This document shows positions 25,836 to 34,126 of a DNA stretch of 46,028 nt, piece after piece. A program made the position numbers and the translations under genes. Positions within the stretch are counted from its first letter, which is position 1, and the number at the start of each line of letters is the position of its first letter. The notes below the pieces were generated by a model. That model ran no database searches. It was not told the DNA's origin and saw only the letters and a list, made by a program, of their open reading frames with translations. Origin of the DNA: Pseudomonadota bacterium (GTDB taxonomy: Bacteria; Myxococcota_A; UBA796; GCA-2862545); the NCBI GenBank assembly GCA_002862545.1, contig PKDJ01000154.1, forward strand, positions 1-46,028, in the 5' to 3' direction.

Positions 25836-26108
25836 ATGCTTACGAAGATGGCTCGCCTGTTTAGCGCGACACGCGATGAAGAGGGCGCAACCGCAATCGA
25901 GTACGCTCTCATCGCAGCACTCATCGCCGTCGTGATCATCGGGTCCGTCAGCCTGCTCGGCACCCAGGTGTCGGCGACCTTCAACACCATCGCCAGCGCG
26001 CTCGTGTTCGGCGGCGGTGCCGGTGGCGCGGGTGGCTCGGGCGGCGGCGGCGGCTTCGGCGGCGGCTCCTCGGGTGGCGGCTCCGGCGGCGCCGGCGGCT
26101 TCTTCTAG
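25836..26108 (+). CDS. Flp/Fap-type pilin with glycine-rich C-terminal tail
   Basis: The 90-residue protein has a Flp prepilin leader: a basic N-terminus, then EEG followed by 'ATAIEYALIAALIAVVIIG'. Cleavage by a TadV/PilD-type prepilin peptidase is expected after Gly17, with the conserved Glu-Tyr at +5/+6. Flp pilins assemble through the Tad secretion system into adhesive fibres. Residues ~57-90 are an added tail of almost only Gly, Ser and Ala ending in Phe-Phe, which ordinary Flp pilins lack. GAGGAG precedes the ATG. The gene is followed by a strong terminator. No tad genes lie in the window, so assembly must rely on a distant cluster. Confidence 0.9.
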   Translation: MLTKMARLFSATRDEEGATAIEYALIAALIAVVIIGSVSLLGTQVSATFNTIASALVFGGGAGGAGGSGGGGGFGGGSSGGGSGGAGGFF

Positions 26109-26143
26109 CCAGCGCCCGGTCGACTGTAGGTCGGCTCAACAAG

Positions 26144-26182
26144 CCCACGGCGACTCAAGTCGCCGTGGGTTGCGTTGGTTTT
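26144..26182 (+). terminator. Rho-independent terminator after the pilin gene
   Basis: A perfect 11-bp stem (CCCACGGCGAC / GTCGCCGTGGG) with a TCAA loop is followed by a T-rich run (TTGCGTTGGTTTT). It lies 35 bases after the pilin stop and closes the stalk-pilin transcription unit. The rest of 26109-26389 shows nothing else convincing. Confidence 0.85.
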
Positions 26183-26389
26183 GGGATCTCCGCGGACGGT
26201 GTGCGAGCCATGCAAGTAGCCGGAACGTCCCGAACCCCTCGACCACCTCACGCGCCCCCTCTCTGCACGCCGTCAGTCACTGGACGCACCGCCGACTCGC
26301 CGCAGCAACGGGCTGAGAGCCCCGGAGGGAAGTCACATCCACCACTCCCCGCACCATGTTGCGGTACCCATAGGGTGAGGAGGGCGGAC

Positions 26390-27217
26390 ATGGCAATCAC
26401 CGCCGCATTGGCGCTCGGCTTCATCATGGGCTGTCAGTCCGAGCCCACGCGAGACGTGCTGTGGGGCAGCGACCTGTCTCGAACGGCAGACCATGGTGGC
26501 GTGAAGCTGGAGCCAGGCGTCTTTCTGATGGGGTCACCAAAGAGCGAGGAGGGACGCTACCCCCCCGAGCAGCTCCATGAGGTGAAGCTCACCCGGGGGT
26601 TCTGGATGCTCGACTCCGAGGTCTCCCAGCGCCTCTACACCGAGGTGATGGGCAGCAATCCGTCCCGGCACGACGAGTGCGGCGAGCAGTGTCCAGTCGA
26701 GGAAGTCAGCTGGTTCGACGCCGTGACCTTCTGCAACCGTCTCTCCGAGATCGAGGGCGTGCAGCCGGCCTACACCATCAACGGCAAGCAGGTGACGTGG
26801 AAGTGGGGGGCGCCCGGCTACCGGCTGCCAACCGAGGCCGAGTGGGAGTACGCAGCGAGAGCGGCTGGTAGCAACCGCGGAGCCCTCCCGGGTGGAGGCC
26901 CACCCGAGCAGGTGGCCTGGCACAACGCCAACGCCCGCGGAACAACCCACCCGGCCAAGGGCCTGCGCGCAAACTCCATTGGTCTGTACGACATGGGTGG
27001 CAACGTGCGGGAGTGGGTCTGGGACTACCCCGCGTACTTCGAGAGTGAGTACGCCATCGACCCCACGGGCCCGGTCACGGGCTCCCAGCGTGTGACTCGC
27101 GGAGGCTCCTGGACTGCGGATCCAACCCGTGTTCGCAACGCCTACCGCCGCCCTGAATCTCCAACCACGAGTACGCCGCAGATCGGCTTCCGCGTGGTCC
27201 GAAACCTCGCACCATGA
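26390..27217 (+). CDS. FGE-sulfatase (SUMF1) fold lipoprotein, apparently non-catalytic
   Basis: The ATG at 26390 follows GAGGAGGG and begins a lipoprotein signal (lipobox IMGC), giving 275 residues. The body is a formylglycine-generating-enzyme fold: 'GVFLMGSP', 'EVSWFDAVTFCNRLS', 'YRLPTEAEWEYAARA', 'LYDMGGNVREWVWD', 'RVTRGGSW' and final 'GFRVVR'. True FGEs carry the active-site Cys pair just after RGGS; here that segment reads RGGSWTADPTRVRNAYR with no Cys, so sulfatase activation is unlikely. Related lipoproteins in Myxococcota are abundant and their ligands mostly unknown. It is transcribed in the same direction as the next gene, 61 bases away. Confidence 0.88.
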   Translation: MAITAALALGFIMGCQSEPTRDVLWGSDLSRTADHGGVKLEPGVFLMGSPKSEEGRYPPEQLHEVKLTRGFWMLDSEVSQRLYTEVMGSNPSRHDECGEQCPVEEVSWFDAVTFCNRLSEIEGVQPAYTINGKQVTWKWGAPGYRLPTEAEWEYAARAAGSNRGALPGGGPPEQVAWHNANARGTTHPAKGLRANSIGLYDMGGNVREWVWDYPAYFESEYAIDPTGPVTGSQRVTRGGSWTADPTRVRNAYRRPESPTTSTPQIGFRVVRNLAP

Positions 27218-27278
27218 GCCACTGGTGGCCGATGCCGACCAGTTCGGGTACGCTTGCGCTCGCCCTGCAGGAGCGACC

Positions 27279-29108
27279 ATGATGCTGGCCCTCTTGATGC
27301 TCGTCGCCGACCCGGCGCTGGCCGGCCACCCTCCGAGCGCGGTGCTTGAAGATGCCGTCGTGGTCGACGTGACGACCGACGGGCTGGCGACCATCGGCGA
27401 TCTCGCCCTCGAGATCGTCCCCACCGAGCTGGCCCTTCCGGGCATCGCGTCCGGATCGACGGACTGGCTCTGCTTCACCGACGACTACTTCGGGCTCTTC
27501 GACAGCGTGGTGAACATCGAGATCACACGCGTCGACATCGCCCCTTCGTCAGACGGTATCCTCCGTGCGGCGCTCGATGTCAGCGTCAGCCTCAACTCCC
27601 CCGACGAGCCCATGCTCGTGGAGTACGACGCCTTCTGCTTCGAGGGTGCCTGTGATGCGTGGGTCGAGCCCTTCCCGCTCAGCGCGAGTGCCGAGCTGGT
27701 CTTCGTCGAGGTCGCCGACGCCTATGGCGTGTACCAGCTGTCGCCCCAGATTCAGAACGTCGTGATCGACTACGCCGTCGCTGACGATGATCTCGGGCTG
27801 TCCGGTTGCTCACTCGAGACGCTCCTCGGCATCGCCGAGTTCTTCGGAATCTCGGTCACCGACTTGATCCTGCAGGAGGTTGACACACTCATCGCCGATC
27901 TCCAGAGCGAGATCGACACCATCAACGCCGACCTCGTCGGCGCGCTGTCGGCTGTCGACATCGCGGAGTCGGTCGACCTCCTCGACGAAGCGACACTCGA
28001 CCTGGCCATCGCACTGGGCGCCGTGTCGATGAGCGATGGTGGCATCCGACTTCACCTCGATGGCGGCAGCGGTACCGCGCGGGCTGCCGAGTGCATCAAG
28101 CCCTACGACCCCGGCGAGTCACTGGCGACCCCCTCTGATGCCCCCGGAATCGGTGAGGTCCCGCTGCTCCTCGATGGCACCGTTCCGACCCTCGGCGCCT
28201 ACATCTCTGACGACTTCGCCAACCAGGCCCTCTACGCGGTCTGGCAGACGGGTGTGCTCTGTCAGACCGTCGATGCCGAACTCCTCGGCGACGACGTTCC
28301 CATTCCCTTCGACACGTCGCTCCTCCCCTTGCTCGTGGGCGATGCCTTCGATGGGCTCTTCCCCGAGACGCAGCCGATCCTCATCGAGACCCGTCCCGAG
28401 GAGCCCCCGATCGTCGACCTCTCCCAGGGCGATCTCGGCCTGCAGCTCCAGGACTTCGGGCTCGTGGTGCTCACCGAGGTCGAGGACCGCCAGGTGCGGC
28501 TGCTCGACACACGCCTCGACATCGATGCCGGCCTAGCCCTGGGCTTCGACGGAGAGACCGGCCTGCTCGACATCGGCGTCGATCTCAGCCGGGGTGTGAC
28601 CGCCGAGGTGATGTACAGCGAGTACGCCCCCGGCCGCGACGACAGCATCCGGGACTCCCTCGCTGGACTGCTCACTCAGCCACTGATCGCCAGTGTCATC
28701 GACGGCTTGCTCGCCGACACCGCCTTTGGGCTCCCAAGCATCCCCTTCGGCGTGGAGCTCTACGGCCTGCAGTCGCTGGAGCTCGGGTCCGCAGGGCCGG
28801 ACGAAGACTGGCTCGGGGCCTACGCAGGGGTCGGCGCCGTGCCCTACGAGACCTCGGAGGAGGGCTGCGGCTGCGGCGACGAGAGCAGCGGGTGCGATCT
28901 CGACACCTCCGGCTGCAACCCCGACGAGCTCTTCAACACGTCGGGCTGCAAGGGCAACGACCCACTGGGCAAGCAAGACTGCAGCGGCTGTGACGAGAGC
29001 AGTGGTGACGACTGTGGTGGAGGCTGCTCGATCTCGGGACGGCTCTCCGGACGACTGTTGGTCATCACGTTCGCACTGATGGTTGCCTTCCGCCGACGCC
29101 GCGACTGA
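27279..29108 (+). CDS. Cys-rich surface protein with MYXO-CTERM-like C-terminal anchor
   Basis: The ATG at 27279 (AGGAG eight bases upstream) opens a signal peptide ending 'ADPALAG'; 609 residues result. Residues ~25-525 are a mostly beta, acidic domain of unknown family with one helical stretch ('LQSEIDTINADLVGAL'). Residues ~529-587 hold nine Cys in short Gly/Ser/Asp spacers. The end is Cys-SISGRLSGR, a hydrophobic helix (LLVITFALMVAF) and RRRRD. This tripartite tail fits the MYXO-CTERM sorting signal, in which a myxosortase cleaves near a Cys and the protein is lipid-anchored for surface display. The match is by eye and the family assignment is moderate; the ligand or partner is unknown. 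Confidence 0.75.
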   Translation: MMLALLMLVADPALAGHPPSAVLEDAVVVDVTTDGLATIGDLALEIVPTELALPGIASGSTDWLCFTDDYFGLFDSVVNIEITRVDIAPSSDGILRAALDVSVSLNSPDEPMLVEYDAFCFEGACDAWVEPFPLSASAELVFVEVADAYGVYQLSPQIQNVVIDYAVADDDLGLSGCSLETLLGIAEFFGISVTDLILQEVDTLIADLQSEIDTINADLVGALSAVDIAESVDLLDEATLDLAIALGAVSMSDGGIRLHLDGGSGTARAAECIKPYDPGESLATPSDAPGIGEVPLLLDGTVPTLGAYISDDFANQALYAVWQTGVLCQTVDAELLGDDVPIPFDTSLLPLLVGDAFDGLFPETQPILIETRPEEPPIVDLSQGDLGLQLQDFGLVVLTEVEDRQVRLLDTRLDIDAGLALGFDGETGLLDIGVDLSRGVTAEVMYSEYAPGRDDSIRDSLAGLLTQPLIASVIDGLLADTAFGLPSIPFGVELYGLQSLELGSAGPDEDWLGAYAGVGAVPYETSEEGCGCGDESSGCDLDTSGCNPDELFNTSGCKGNDPLGKQDCSGCDESSGDDCGGGCSISGRLSGRLLVITFALMVAFRRRRD

Positions 29109-29119
29109 CGGCGCGGCCC

Positions 29120-30973
29120 TCACCCGAAGGCACTGCCCTTCACGCGGGCGTTGCCTTCCCTACGAGTCAGCCGGCTCCGGTCGAGCCACTCGAGGAGTGG
29201 GATCGCCGCACGCCTCGACAGGCCCGTGAGCTGCTTGAAGTCGCCGGGCTCGAGGACCTCGTTGTCGCCAAACCAGCTCACAACGCTGTCGCGGAGCGCG
29301 TCGAGGACATCGCGACGCACCCAGCCGACCGCAGCAACCTGCTCGACCTCTGAGCGCAGCTCCAGCAGACGGATCAGCGCGGCGACCTCGGGCTCGCCGT
29401 GAGCCTTGTGCAGGTCCTTCGGCTTCACCCCCTCGAGGCCAGCAGCGCCCAGAGTCGCTTGAATCCGCGCAGCCAGCGACTCCTGTTCTGGGCTCAAGAC
29501 GACCTCGAAGCCGGTCACCCATACCATCGGGCCATCGACCTCCACCCGAGAGTGACGGGCCAGGCGCTGCACCAAGGCATCGAACACCCGCTCGGTGAGG
29601 TGGCCGAGTCGCCCTCGGCGCAGCTCGCGCAGCTGTGCCCCCAGCGAGAGGGGATGCTCGTCGTGGAACGCCAGCAACGCCTCGAGCAGGGCACCCTCTA
29701 GGCGAGCGACCACCGGCGCGGTGAACAGGCGCCCTCCGAGGTCCTCACCCTCGGCGTCGGCTCCACCCCGCTGCGCCCACTCCGCTGGCGCGAGGCCCTC
29801 CTCCCCCGCACGCTCCAGCCAGACCCGACGCTCGCCAGCGGACAGGCGTAGCGTCTGCTCGCCCCAGGCCTGCCGCCTCTTTCGACGCATCCGACGCGTC
29901 CAGGGGTCGACGACGGCGCCACCACCCAGCGTCTCCAGGGGGGACGTTCGGCGAATGATGAACCGGTCGCCAGGAAGACAAGCGAGCGGTGCGTCGAGCC
30001 GCACCTGTGCTGGCACCGTCTCGCCCGGAGAGAGCTCGTCGACCTCAGACGCGAAGTACAGCCGACCGAGGCGCTCCGCCGTGCCCAGCAGGAAGCGAAT
30101 GGGCGAGCCGTCCTCGAGCGGCTCGACGGCGTCCAGGTGACGATAGACCACGTCGATCATGGACGGCGTGGGCACGTCTCCGGCCGACACCAGTGTGCCC
30201 CGGGGAACCTCACCCACCTCCACCCCGGCCAGGTTGAGGGCCGTGCGGCGGCCTGCGACGGCCCGGTCAGCGCTCTGCCCATGCACCTGGACTCCACGGA
30301 CCCGAACCTCGCGCTCGGCCGGGAGGAGCGTCACCGTCGCGCCATCGTCGAGCGTTCCCGACCACGCCGTTCCCGTGACGACCGTGCCGAAGCCTGGGCG
30401 ACTGAAGGCGCGGTCGACCGGCAGTCGAAACGGTCCGTCCGTCGGCCGCTCGACACTCTGGAAGCCCGCCACGACTCCCGTCACCTCATCGAGGCCCTGG
30501 CGCGTCACCGCAGAGGACGCCACGATCGGACACCCCTCCAAGAATGTGCCGGCCAGCGCATCGGACACATCCTCACGGGCCAGCTCCAGCAGCTCCTCGT
30601 CGACGAGGTCAGCCATGGTGAGCACGACCGCACCGACCTGCACACCCAGCAGGCCGAGGATGTCGAGGTGCTCGCGCGTCTGCGGCATCACGCCATCGAC
30701 CGCGGACACACACAACAAGACGGCATCGATACCAGTCGCACCGGCGATCATCGTGCGCACCAGCTTCTCGTGACCCGGCACGTCCACGAACGCGGCGCGG
30801 CGGCCATCCGGCAGCTCGAGCGCCGTAAACCCGAGGGCTATGGTGATCCCTCGTGCCTGCTCCTCTGGAAGGCTGTCGAGGTCCGCTCCCGTCAGTGCGC
30901 GAACGAGAGAGGTCTTCCCATGGTCGATGTGGCCCGCAGTGCCGACGATCAGTCCGGGGAGTGCGTCTGTCAT
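29120..30973 (-). CDS. selB: Selenocysteine-specific elongation factor SelB
   Basis: The 617-residue protein (E. coli SelB is about 614) brings Sec-tRNA(Sec) to UGA codons with a SECIS element. The GTPase domain has G1 GHIDHGKTS (14-22), RGITIALGF (41-49) and DVPGHEK (64-70). Beta-barrel domains follow, then C-terminal winged helices ('[28 protein letters not shown]') that bind SECIS RNA. The G4 motif reads TMAD (119-122) where SelB normally has TKAD; the nucleotides clearly encode Met. The start overlaps the ABC ATPase stop by four bases (ATGA), so the two are coupled. No selA, selD, tRNA-Sec or recognisable selenoprotein gene is in the window. Confidence 0.95.
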   Translation of the reverse strand: MTDALPGLIVGTAGHIDHGKTSLVRALTGADLDSLPEEQARGITIALGFTALELPDGRRAAFVDVPGHEKLVRTMIAGATGIDAVLLCVSAVDGVMPQTREHLDILGLLGVQVGAVVLTMADLVDEELLELAREDVSDALAGTFLEGCPIVASSAVTRQGLDEVTGVVAGFQSVERPTDGPFRLPVDRAFSRPGFGTVVTGTAWSGTLDDGATVTLLPAEREVRVRGVQVHGQSADRAVAGRRTALNLAGVEVGEVPRGTLVSAGDVPTPSMIDVVYRHLDAVEPLEDGSPIRFLLGTAERLGRLYFASEVDELSPGETVPAQVRLDAPLACLPGDRFIIRRTSPLETLGGGAVVDPWTRRMRRKRRQAWGEQTLRLSAGERRVWLERAGEEGLAPAEWAQRGGADAEGEDLGGRLFTAPVVARLEGALLEALLAFHDEHPLSLGAQLRELRRGRLGHLTERVFDALVQRLARHSRVEVDGPMVWVTGFEVVLSPEQESLAARIQATLGAAGLEGVKPKDLHKAHGEPEVAALIRLLELRSEVEQVAAVGWVRRDVLDALRDSVVSWFGDNEVLEPGDFKQLTGLSRRAAIPLLEWLDRSRLTRREGNARVKGSAFG

Positions 30974-31920
30974 GCGTCTCCTGGGGTCGTGAGGCGACGG
31001 AAGGCCTCCTCGAGGCTACTTCGACTCGTCGCCAGCTCCAGCAGGACGTGCCCACGCCGCGCAGCCCAGGCCGAGACCTCCGCCCGGGCATCTCCATCGG
31101 TCTGTAGCTGGAACCGGTGAGCCGTATCGGCGGGTGCCGTCGGGTGCACCTCGAGCACACCGGGAAGCTCGGAGAGCTCGGTGGCGAGCTGCGCGGCCGT
31201 GGCTCGAACCTTTCCCTGTCCGAGTCCGACGACGAGCCGTCGTCCATCGTTGCCGGCGACCATCCGCTCCGTGCGCTCGTCCGCGACGAGTCGCCCCTCG
31301 TGAATGACGAGCACACGGTCACAGGTCACCTGGACCTCCGAGAGGATGTGCGTCGACAAGATCACCGTCCGGGTGGCTCCGACCTCACGGATCAACGAGC
31401 GAATCTCGACGATCTGGTTGGGATCGAGGCCCGTTGTCGGCTCATCCAGAATCAAGATGGGCGGGGAGTGGACCAGCGCCTGCGCCAGGCCGACGCGCTG
31501 GCGGTAGCCGCGCGAGAGGGTCCCGATGCGCTGCGACAGCCGCTCGCGAAGGCCACACTGCTCCGCCACACGCTCGATGGCCCGGGCGCACGTACTCGGT
31601 GCGAGACCGCGCACCTCCCCGACGAAGGCGAGGTAGTCGCGAACCTGCATCTCGCCGTACAGGGGGGCGCCCTCGGGGAGGTAGCCGAGACAAGCCCTCA
31701 CTTCGAGCGGCGCGGCGAGGACGTCGTGCCCACAGATCCGCGCAGAGCCGCCAGTCGGTGCGAGGTAGCCGGTGAGCACCTTCATCGTGGTGCTCTTGCC
31801 AGCGCCGTTCGGACCCAGCAGACCGACGATCTCTCCCTTCTCGACAGCGAAGGAGACCCCTCGGAGTGCCTCGAAGGAGCCGTAGCTTCGCCGCAGCGCG
31901 TCCACCTCGATCACTGGCAT
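30970..31920 (-). CDS. ABC transporter ATP-binding protein (GldA/export type)
   Basis: This is a 316-residue ATPase with Walker [10 protein letters not shown] (36-44), a signature segment '[15 protein letters not shown]' (135-149), Walker B ILILDE (155-160), and D-loop and His switch ('LSTHIL'). The sequence is closest in style to GldA/CcmA-like exporters, which pair with an ABC-2 permease and, in gliding bacteria, with GldF/GldG. The C-terminal ~90 residues are a typical extra domain. No permease gene is adjacent; instead selB follows with a four-base overlap. The partner must lie elsewhere, and the function is not specified by the sequence. Confidence 0.9.
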   Translation of the reverse strand: MPVIEVDALRRSYGSFEALRGVSFAVEKGEIVGLLGPNGAGKSTTMKVLTGYLAPTGGSARICGHDVLAAPLEVRACLGYLPEGAPLYGEMQVRDYLAFVGEVRGLAPSTCARAIERVAEQCGLRERLSQRIGTLSRGYRQRVGLAQALVHSPPILILDEPTTGLDPNQIVEIRSLIREVGATRTVILSTHILSEVQVTCDRVLVIHEGRLVADERTERMVAGNDGRRLVVGLGQGKVRATAAQLATELSELPGVLEVHPTAPADTAHRFQLQTDGDARAEVSAWAARRGHVLLELATSRSSLEEAFRRLTTPGDA

Positions 31921-31974
31921 CGATCGCCCCGCCTGGTGTCCGGGTTATCCGGTCCGACTGCGTTCGGGGGGACC

Positions 31975-32805
31975 GTGCCACACTTGCTGCTCGGGCTTGT
32001 CGGCTGCCTGGGTGCTGCGAGCCTCGCCGTGCCCGAGCGCGACACGTCGAGCCTGGACACAGCGGCGAGCACCGGCTGGGTCACATCACCGATCGAGCAG
32101 CCACTCGACACGGGCTCCGACGCCGCCCCAGAGGGAGACCCCTACGCGGGTGCCGTGCTCCGCATCGCCAGCCCCGCTGGCGGCACCGTGTGGACGCCTG
32201 ATGCCACCGTCCCTCTGCGCGCTGACTTCCTGGCCCCCGATGGCACGCTCCTCGAGCCCCTCGAGGTCCAGTGGACGACCGACCGTGACCCTGCCTGGGT
32301 CGGCGAGGGAGCCGCGCTAGAGGCCGATCTCGACGTGGGTGCGCACCGCCTGACCGCCCGCGCTCGGCTGCCAGACGGCACGGGCCTCGCCTACAGCGTC
32401 GGCGACGTTCGCATTCAAGACGACGCTGCAGGGACCTACGCCGGACTGTTCCAGGTCGATCTCGAGACACTCGGCCTGACCTTCTCCTGCACGGGGAGTT
32501 CGACTGTCGCCGTCGGGCCATACGGAACCCTCGGGCAGGGAGACGGCAGCTGCCTGCTGTCGGTGCTGATTCTCGACCTCGACCTCCCCCTGTCCTACGT
32601 CTTCGACCTCGACATCGCCGACGACGGCACGGTGACCGGCGAGGCCGGCGCAGAGATCCTGCTGATCACCTACAACTTCCCCGCAGAGGGCACGCTCGAC
32701 CCTGCTGGCGTCGGGTTCGATCTGACCTTCGCGGGCGACGTTCCCCTCCTCGGACCCATCGACGCCACGGTCGAGGCTGAGCGGGTGAGCCTGGACGTTC
32801 TCTAG
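31975..32805 (+). CDS. Lipoprotein with Ig-like domain, unknown function
   Basis: A GTG start at 31975 behind a run of G gives a lipoprotein signal (lipobox LVGC) and 276 residues. A Ser/Thr/Asp-rich linker (~20-45) leads to an Ig-like beta-sandwich (~55-130; 'SPAGGTVWTPDATVPLRADF', 'DVGAHRLTARARLPDG'). A second beta domain (~135-276) is rich in 'DLDLPLSYVFDLDIADDG'-type strands. I do not recognise the second domain. The stop overlaps the ferredoxin start by one base. The gene is divergent from the ABC ATPase with 54 bases between. Confidence 0.7.
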   Translation: MPHLLLGLVGCLGAASLAVPERDTSSLDTAASTGWVTSPIEQPLDTGSDAAPEGDPYAGAVLRIASPAGGTVWTPDATVPLRADFLAPDGTLLEPLEVQWTTDRDPAWVGEGAALEADLDVGAHRLTARARLPDGTGLAYSVGDVRIQDDAAGTYAGLFQVDLETLGLTFSCTGSSTVAVGPYGTLGQGDGSCLLSVLILDLDLPLSYVFDLDIADDGTVTGEAGAEILLITYNFPAEGTLDPAGVGFDLTFAGDVPLLGPIDATVEAERVSLDVL

Positions 32806-33065
32806 TGGCCGATCCACTCGACGCCTGGGAAGACAACGTCGGCGGCTCGGTCACACTGCGAGGCCGCCGCTGGAGCTTCTTCGTCGACCGCGAGTGCATC
32901 CTGTGCACCGTGTGCTCCGAGGCCGCGCCCGAGAACTTCAGGATGTCTGTCGACGAGGACCACGACGTGTGCTTTCGGCAGCCCCGCAGCGAAGCGGAGC
33001 TCGAGGCCTGCCTCGAGGCGCGTGACGGCTGCCCCGTCGAGGCCATTGGCGATGCCGGGCCTTAG
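32805..33065 (+). CDS. Single-cluster ferredoxin
   Basis: This 86-residue protein starts at a GTG that overlaps the previous stop (TAGTG). Cys31-x2-Cys34-x2-Cys37 and Cys76-Pro form one cluster-binding set in the pattern 'CILCTVCSEAAPENF' ... 'GCPVEAI', typical of small [4Fe-4S] or [3Fe-4S] ferredoxins. Cys56 and Cys69 are extra. It would carry electrons in the cytoplasm; the partner is unknown. Coupling to a lipoprotein gene is odd and may be chance. Its stop overlaps the convergent gpsA stop by two bases. Confidence 0.88.
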   Translation: MADPLDAWEDNVGGSVTLRGRRWSFFVDRECILCTVCSEAAPENFRMSVDEDHDVCFRQPRSEAELEACLEARDGCPVEAIGDAGP

Positions 33066-34057
33066 TCGTCCCGCTCGGCCCTCCGCTCTCGATTGAGCAG
33101 GTCGGCGAGGGCCTGACGAGCCGGCTTGCCCTCGTCGAGCAGGGCATGCACCTGCTCGGTGATCGGCAGCTCCACACCCACCCGCTTGGCGAGCTTCGTC
33201 GCCGAGCGCGCCGTGACGACCCCCTCGGCCACCTCACCGAGCTCCTCCAGGATGTCTTCGAGCGTTCGGCCCTGACCGAGTGCAAGTCCGACCCGCCGGT
33301 TTCGCGAGAGATTGCCGGTGCAGGTCAGCACCAGATCTCCCATCCCCGCCAGCCCCATCAGGGTGAGAGGGTTTGCACCGAGGGCCACCGCCAGTCGGGT
33401 GATCTCCGCAAGTCCGCGCGTGATGATCGCGGCCCTCGCGTTCGCACCCAGCCCGACGCCATCCGACACGCCACAGGCGATCGCCATCACGTTCTTCAGC
33501 GACCCGCCGATGCAGACCCCCATCACATCGTCCGTGTGGTAGGTGCGGAATGCGCCGGCATGAAAGGCATCTGCCGCCGCGTGAGCGGCTGCATCACCAC
33601 CCGCAATCACCACGGCCGTGGGCTGCCCCCGCGCCACCTCGAGCGCAAACGAGGGTCCATAGAGCATGCTGATGCGGTGGTCGTCAGGCAGCTCCTCGGT
33701 GAGCACGGCATGCATCGTGTCGAGCGTGTCGTCCTCGATGCCCTTCGTCGCGCAGCACACGGACGCCGTGGGCCGGATAGACGGGGCAGCCCTCCGAATC
33801 ACCCCTCGCAGCGCATGACTGGGCAGCACCGGAACCAGCAGCTCCGCGTGCTCACAGGCTGCAGAGAGACTCGGGACGGCCCGGAGAGAGTGAGGCAGCG
33901 AGACATCACGGAGGTACCTCGGGTTTCGATGCTCTGCGTTCATGTGCTCACAGCGCTCGGGATTGCGGTCCCAGATCACCGTGTCGTGACCGGCCCTCGC
34001 CAGCTGCACCGCCAGCGCCGTCCCCCAGCTCCCCGCACCCAACACCGCGCACTGCAT
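33062..34057 (-). CDS. gpsA: Glycerol-3-phosphate dehydrogenase [NAD(P)+]
   Basis: The ATG at 34057 follows GGGGGGAGGG and gives 331 residues, the normal length; the frame remains open upstream but that is antisense to the ATP-grasp gene. GpsA reduces dihydroxyacetone phosphate to sn-glycerol-3-phosphate, the backbone of phospholipids. Motifs are 'GAGSWGTALA' (7-16, NAD(P) binding), 'CCATKGIE', 'GPSFALEVA', 'IGGSLKNVMAIACG' with the catalytic Lys, and 'LAGMGDLVLTCT' near the substrate site. It is a housekeeping gene, convergent with the ferredoxin and divergent from the ATP-grasp gene. Confidence 0.97.
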   Translation of the reverse strand: MQCAVLGAGSWGTALAVQLARAGHDTVIWDRNPERCEHMNAEHRNPRYLRDVSLPHSLRAVPSLSAACEHAELLVPVLPSHALRGVIRRAAPSIRPTASVCCATKGIEDDTLDTMHAVLTEELPDDHRISMLYGPSFALEVARGQPTAVVIAGGDAAAHAAADAFHAGAFRTYHTDDVMGVCIGGSLKNVMAIACGVSDGVGLGANARAAIITRGLAEITRLAVALGANPLTLMGLAGMGDLVLTCTGNLSRNRRVGLALGQGRTLEDILEELGEVAEGVVTARSATKLAKRVGVELPITEQVHALLDEGKPARQALADLLNRERRAERDD

Positions 34058-34126
34058 TCGTCGCCCTCCCCCCGACCATGATGCTACACCGCGTGCACTC
34101 CCGGACACGCTCCGGCCGGAGTCCTC

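Noticed and set aside
26305-26335. CTGAGA in a GC-rich context resembling a TPP riboswitch core
   Set aside because: The second conserved TPP element and the helices are absent, and the downstream gene is not a thiamine gene.
29120-34057. A selenoprotein gene near selB
   Set aside because: I found no conserved protein interrupted by an in-frame TGA in this stretch; every gene here is complete without one.
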